Assembly (NCBI RefSeq): GCF_003254395.2
Contig: NC_037643.1
Location: 5,445,458-5,509,457, forward strand
Reading direction: 5' to 3'
DNA: 64,000 nt
From: Apis mellifera
Lineage: Eukaryota; Arthropoda; Insecta; Hymenoptera; Apidae
A program made the translations under genes and the position numbers. The notes beneath the pieces were generated by a model that worked only from the letters and a program-made list of their open reading frames with translations, searched no databases and was not told the origin of the DNA. Shown here piece by piece: positions 62,801-64,000 of the stretch. Numbering within the stretch: the stretch's first letter is position 1; each line of letters opens with the position of its first letter.

Positions 62801-64000
62801 GTAAATCAATACTGATGGTATATATTTTTACCTTGATAATCTTTCTTCACAAGTGGTCTTTGCTCTTTGATTTTTAAATCAATTTCTTTTCAACGAAATG
62901 AAGATTTCTCTGTTTGGATTTTCCAAGAGGGTGTAATATAATTATTTTCAAATCAATTTTATTTTTAAATAGAATCATATGGTAAGAAATGCCAAAAGAG
63001 ATGCCAGTATGATATAACAATTTAAGAGCAAAGATCCAATTTCAGCCTTCAACTTTTAACAGGATTAATCAAGTTATAATCTAAGAACTTTATATTATTC
63101 TCCATCTTCAAGATCTTTTCACGAGATCTTTCGACTCTTGTCCTCATTAATTCAATTCCTTCGCTCTTTACCTACCACTTTTTCCCTCCCTTTCTATTTT
63201 TCTTCCTCGCTCGTCGATTTTCCAATTTGAAATTATCGATCCTCGATCTCGACTATCCTCTCAGAACCGCACAGTTTTTTTTTTATTTGAAGAATCTTCT
63301 CTTAAATTTTAAAAATTGCCATTTCCAGAATTCATTTTCGGACCCCGAACGAATCCACTCGATCTCTTCCACCCCATTCCAAATCGTTTGTCTTTCACAC
63401 CCAACCCTCTTCATTCGCGCCTCGTTCACGCCATAGAAATTTGTTAAGTTTATATTGGGTCCAATTGAAATTTTGCTCGTTTAAAAGATTAAATGCCACG
63501 AATCAATTGCACGTTTTTCAAAATATCTGTTATGGCGACATTGATTCGTTACGCGTGTCAATCTCCGCGTGAAATTGCTTTTTTTTTTTCTGTATTTCGT
63601 TACTACTACGTCACTGATCGTTTGAAACAAAAATTTACAAATATTCACGATTTGATCTGATTTTAATCGAAACATGCTCTGCAGATTGCGTATTTTGTTA
63701 TTCTTTGAAAGATTCTTTTTCAACGATTTTGCATACTTGTTATAGAAATATTGTCGTCAATTTGCAACAATCATTATGAATTTCTTTGCATTTTTGTACG
63801 AATCTTTCTTGTATATAAAAAAGTTAATTTTGTATTTTAAGAAAATTATTTATCGTGTCTGCACGATTTCAACAAGATTTCGTTCTTTTTATCGAAAGAA
63901 GCATACATTATCTTCTTTTTATTTATATAAAAGTGTAACCATACTTCTCAATCTTTGCAAAATTTCATCACCGGTGAATTCACCAGTGATTGCGAATCGA
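59852..64000. other. Gene-poor AT-rich DNA to the window end
   Basis: No supported gene. A 60-codon plus-strand frame at 61593-61775 begins with a signal-peptide-like segment (basic MPFYRPVRR, then WIALLMFSGLL) but has no TATA box, splice donor or recognisable mature domain, so it is only a weak candidate. Short direct repeats occur near 62395-62430 (GAGTGTTAAGCAATTAA twice) and 62475-62515 (TTCACCTRTATGCATT twice). Confidence 0.5.

Overview
The window looks like nuclear DNA of a hymenopteran insect, most likely a honey bee (Apis) or close relative. It is very AT-rich, with short AT-rich introns (66-300 bp) inside the densely exonic gene, GC-AG/GT-AG splicing, G+C-richer islands and a piggyBac-type MITE. 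The bee assignment is an inference from style and was not tested by a search.

Region 1 (326-13118, + strand) is a complete gene for VWA8, the mitochondrial AAA-ATPase with a C-terminal von Willebrand A domain. I could join 19 exons in one frame to 1847 codons plus stop. They include two short 5' exons that supply a mitochondrial-type presequence, and one intron with a GC donor. The 5.3-kb intron 4 holds a nested same-strand intronless ORF of 341 codons (2371-3396), preceded by a G+C-richer island with a TATA box.

Region 2 (13903-17603, + strand) has two G+C-rich exons that splice in frame. They encode the first ~289 residues of an Arg-rich protein I do not recognise, with seven copies of a Cys-x-Cys...Cys-x-His motif and a Gln run. 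The open frame reaches a good donor at 17603; no further exon could be identified, so the gene may run far downstream and the rest of the window may be its intron.

Region 3 (17604-31220) is gene-poor AT-rich DNA with a ~248-bp tandem repeat array (about 20017-21690) and smaller duplications. Region 4 (31221-34442, - strand) is a complete seven-exon, 255-residue secreted chymotrypsin/elastase-like serine protease with a TATA promoter. A 423-bp TTAA-flanked MITE sits 19 bp beyond its stop codon. About 12 kb further on (46802-48880) is a decayed paralogue of the same gene on the same strand.

Region 5 (48881-64000) is again gene-poor. The best candidate gene is a 70-codon minus-strand ORF at 59597-59809 with a TATA box and a perfect C/EBP-like palindrome just upstream. 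Several G+C-richer islands, microsatellites and hairpins are noted. There is no CRISPR array, rRNA or convincing tRNA.
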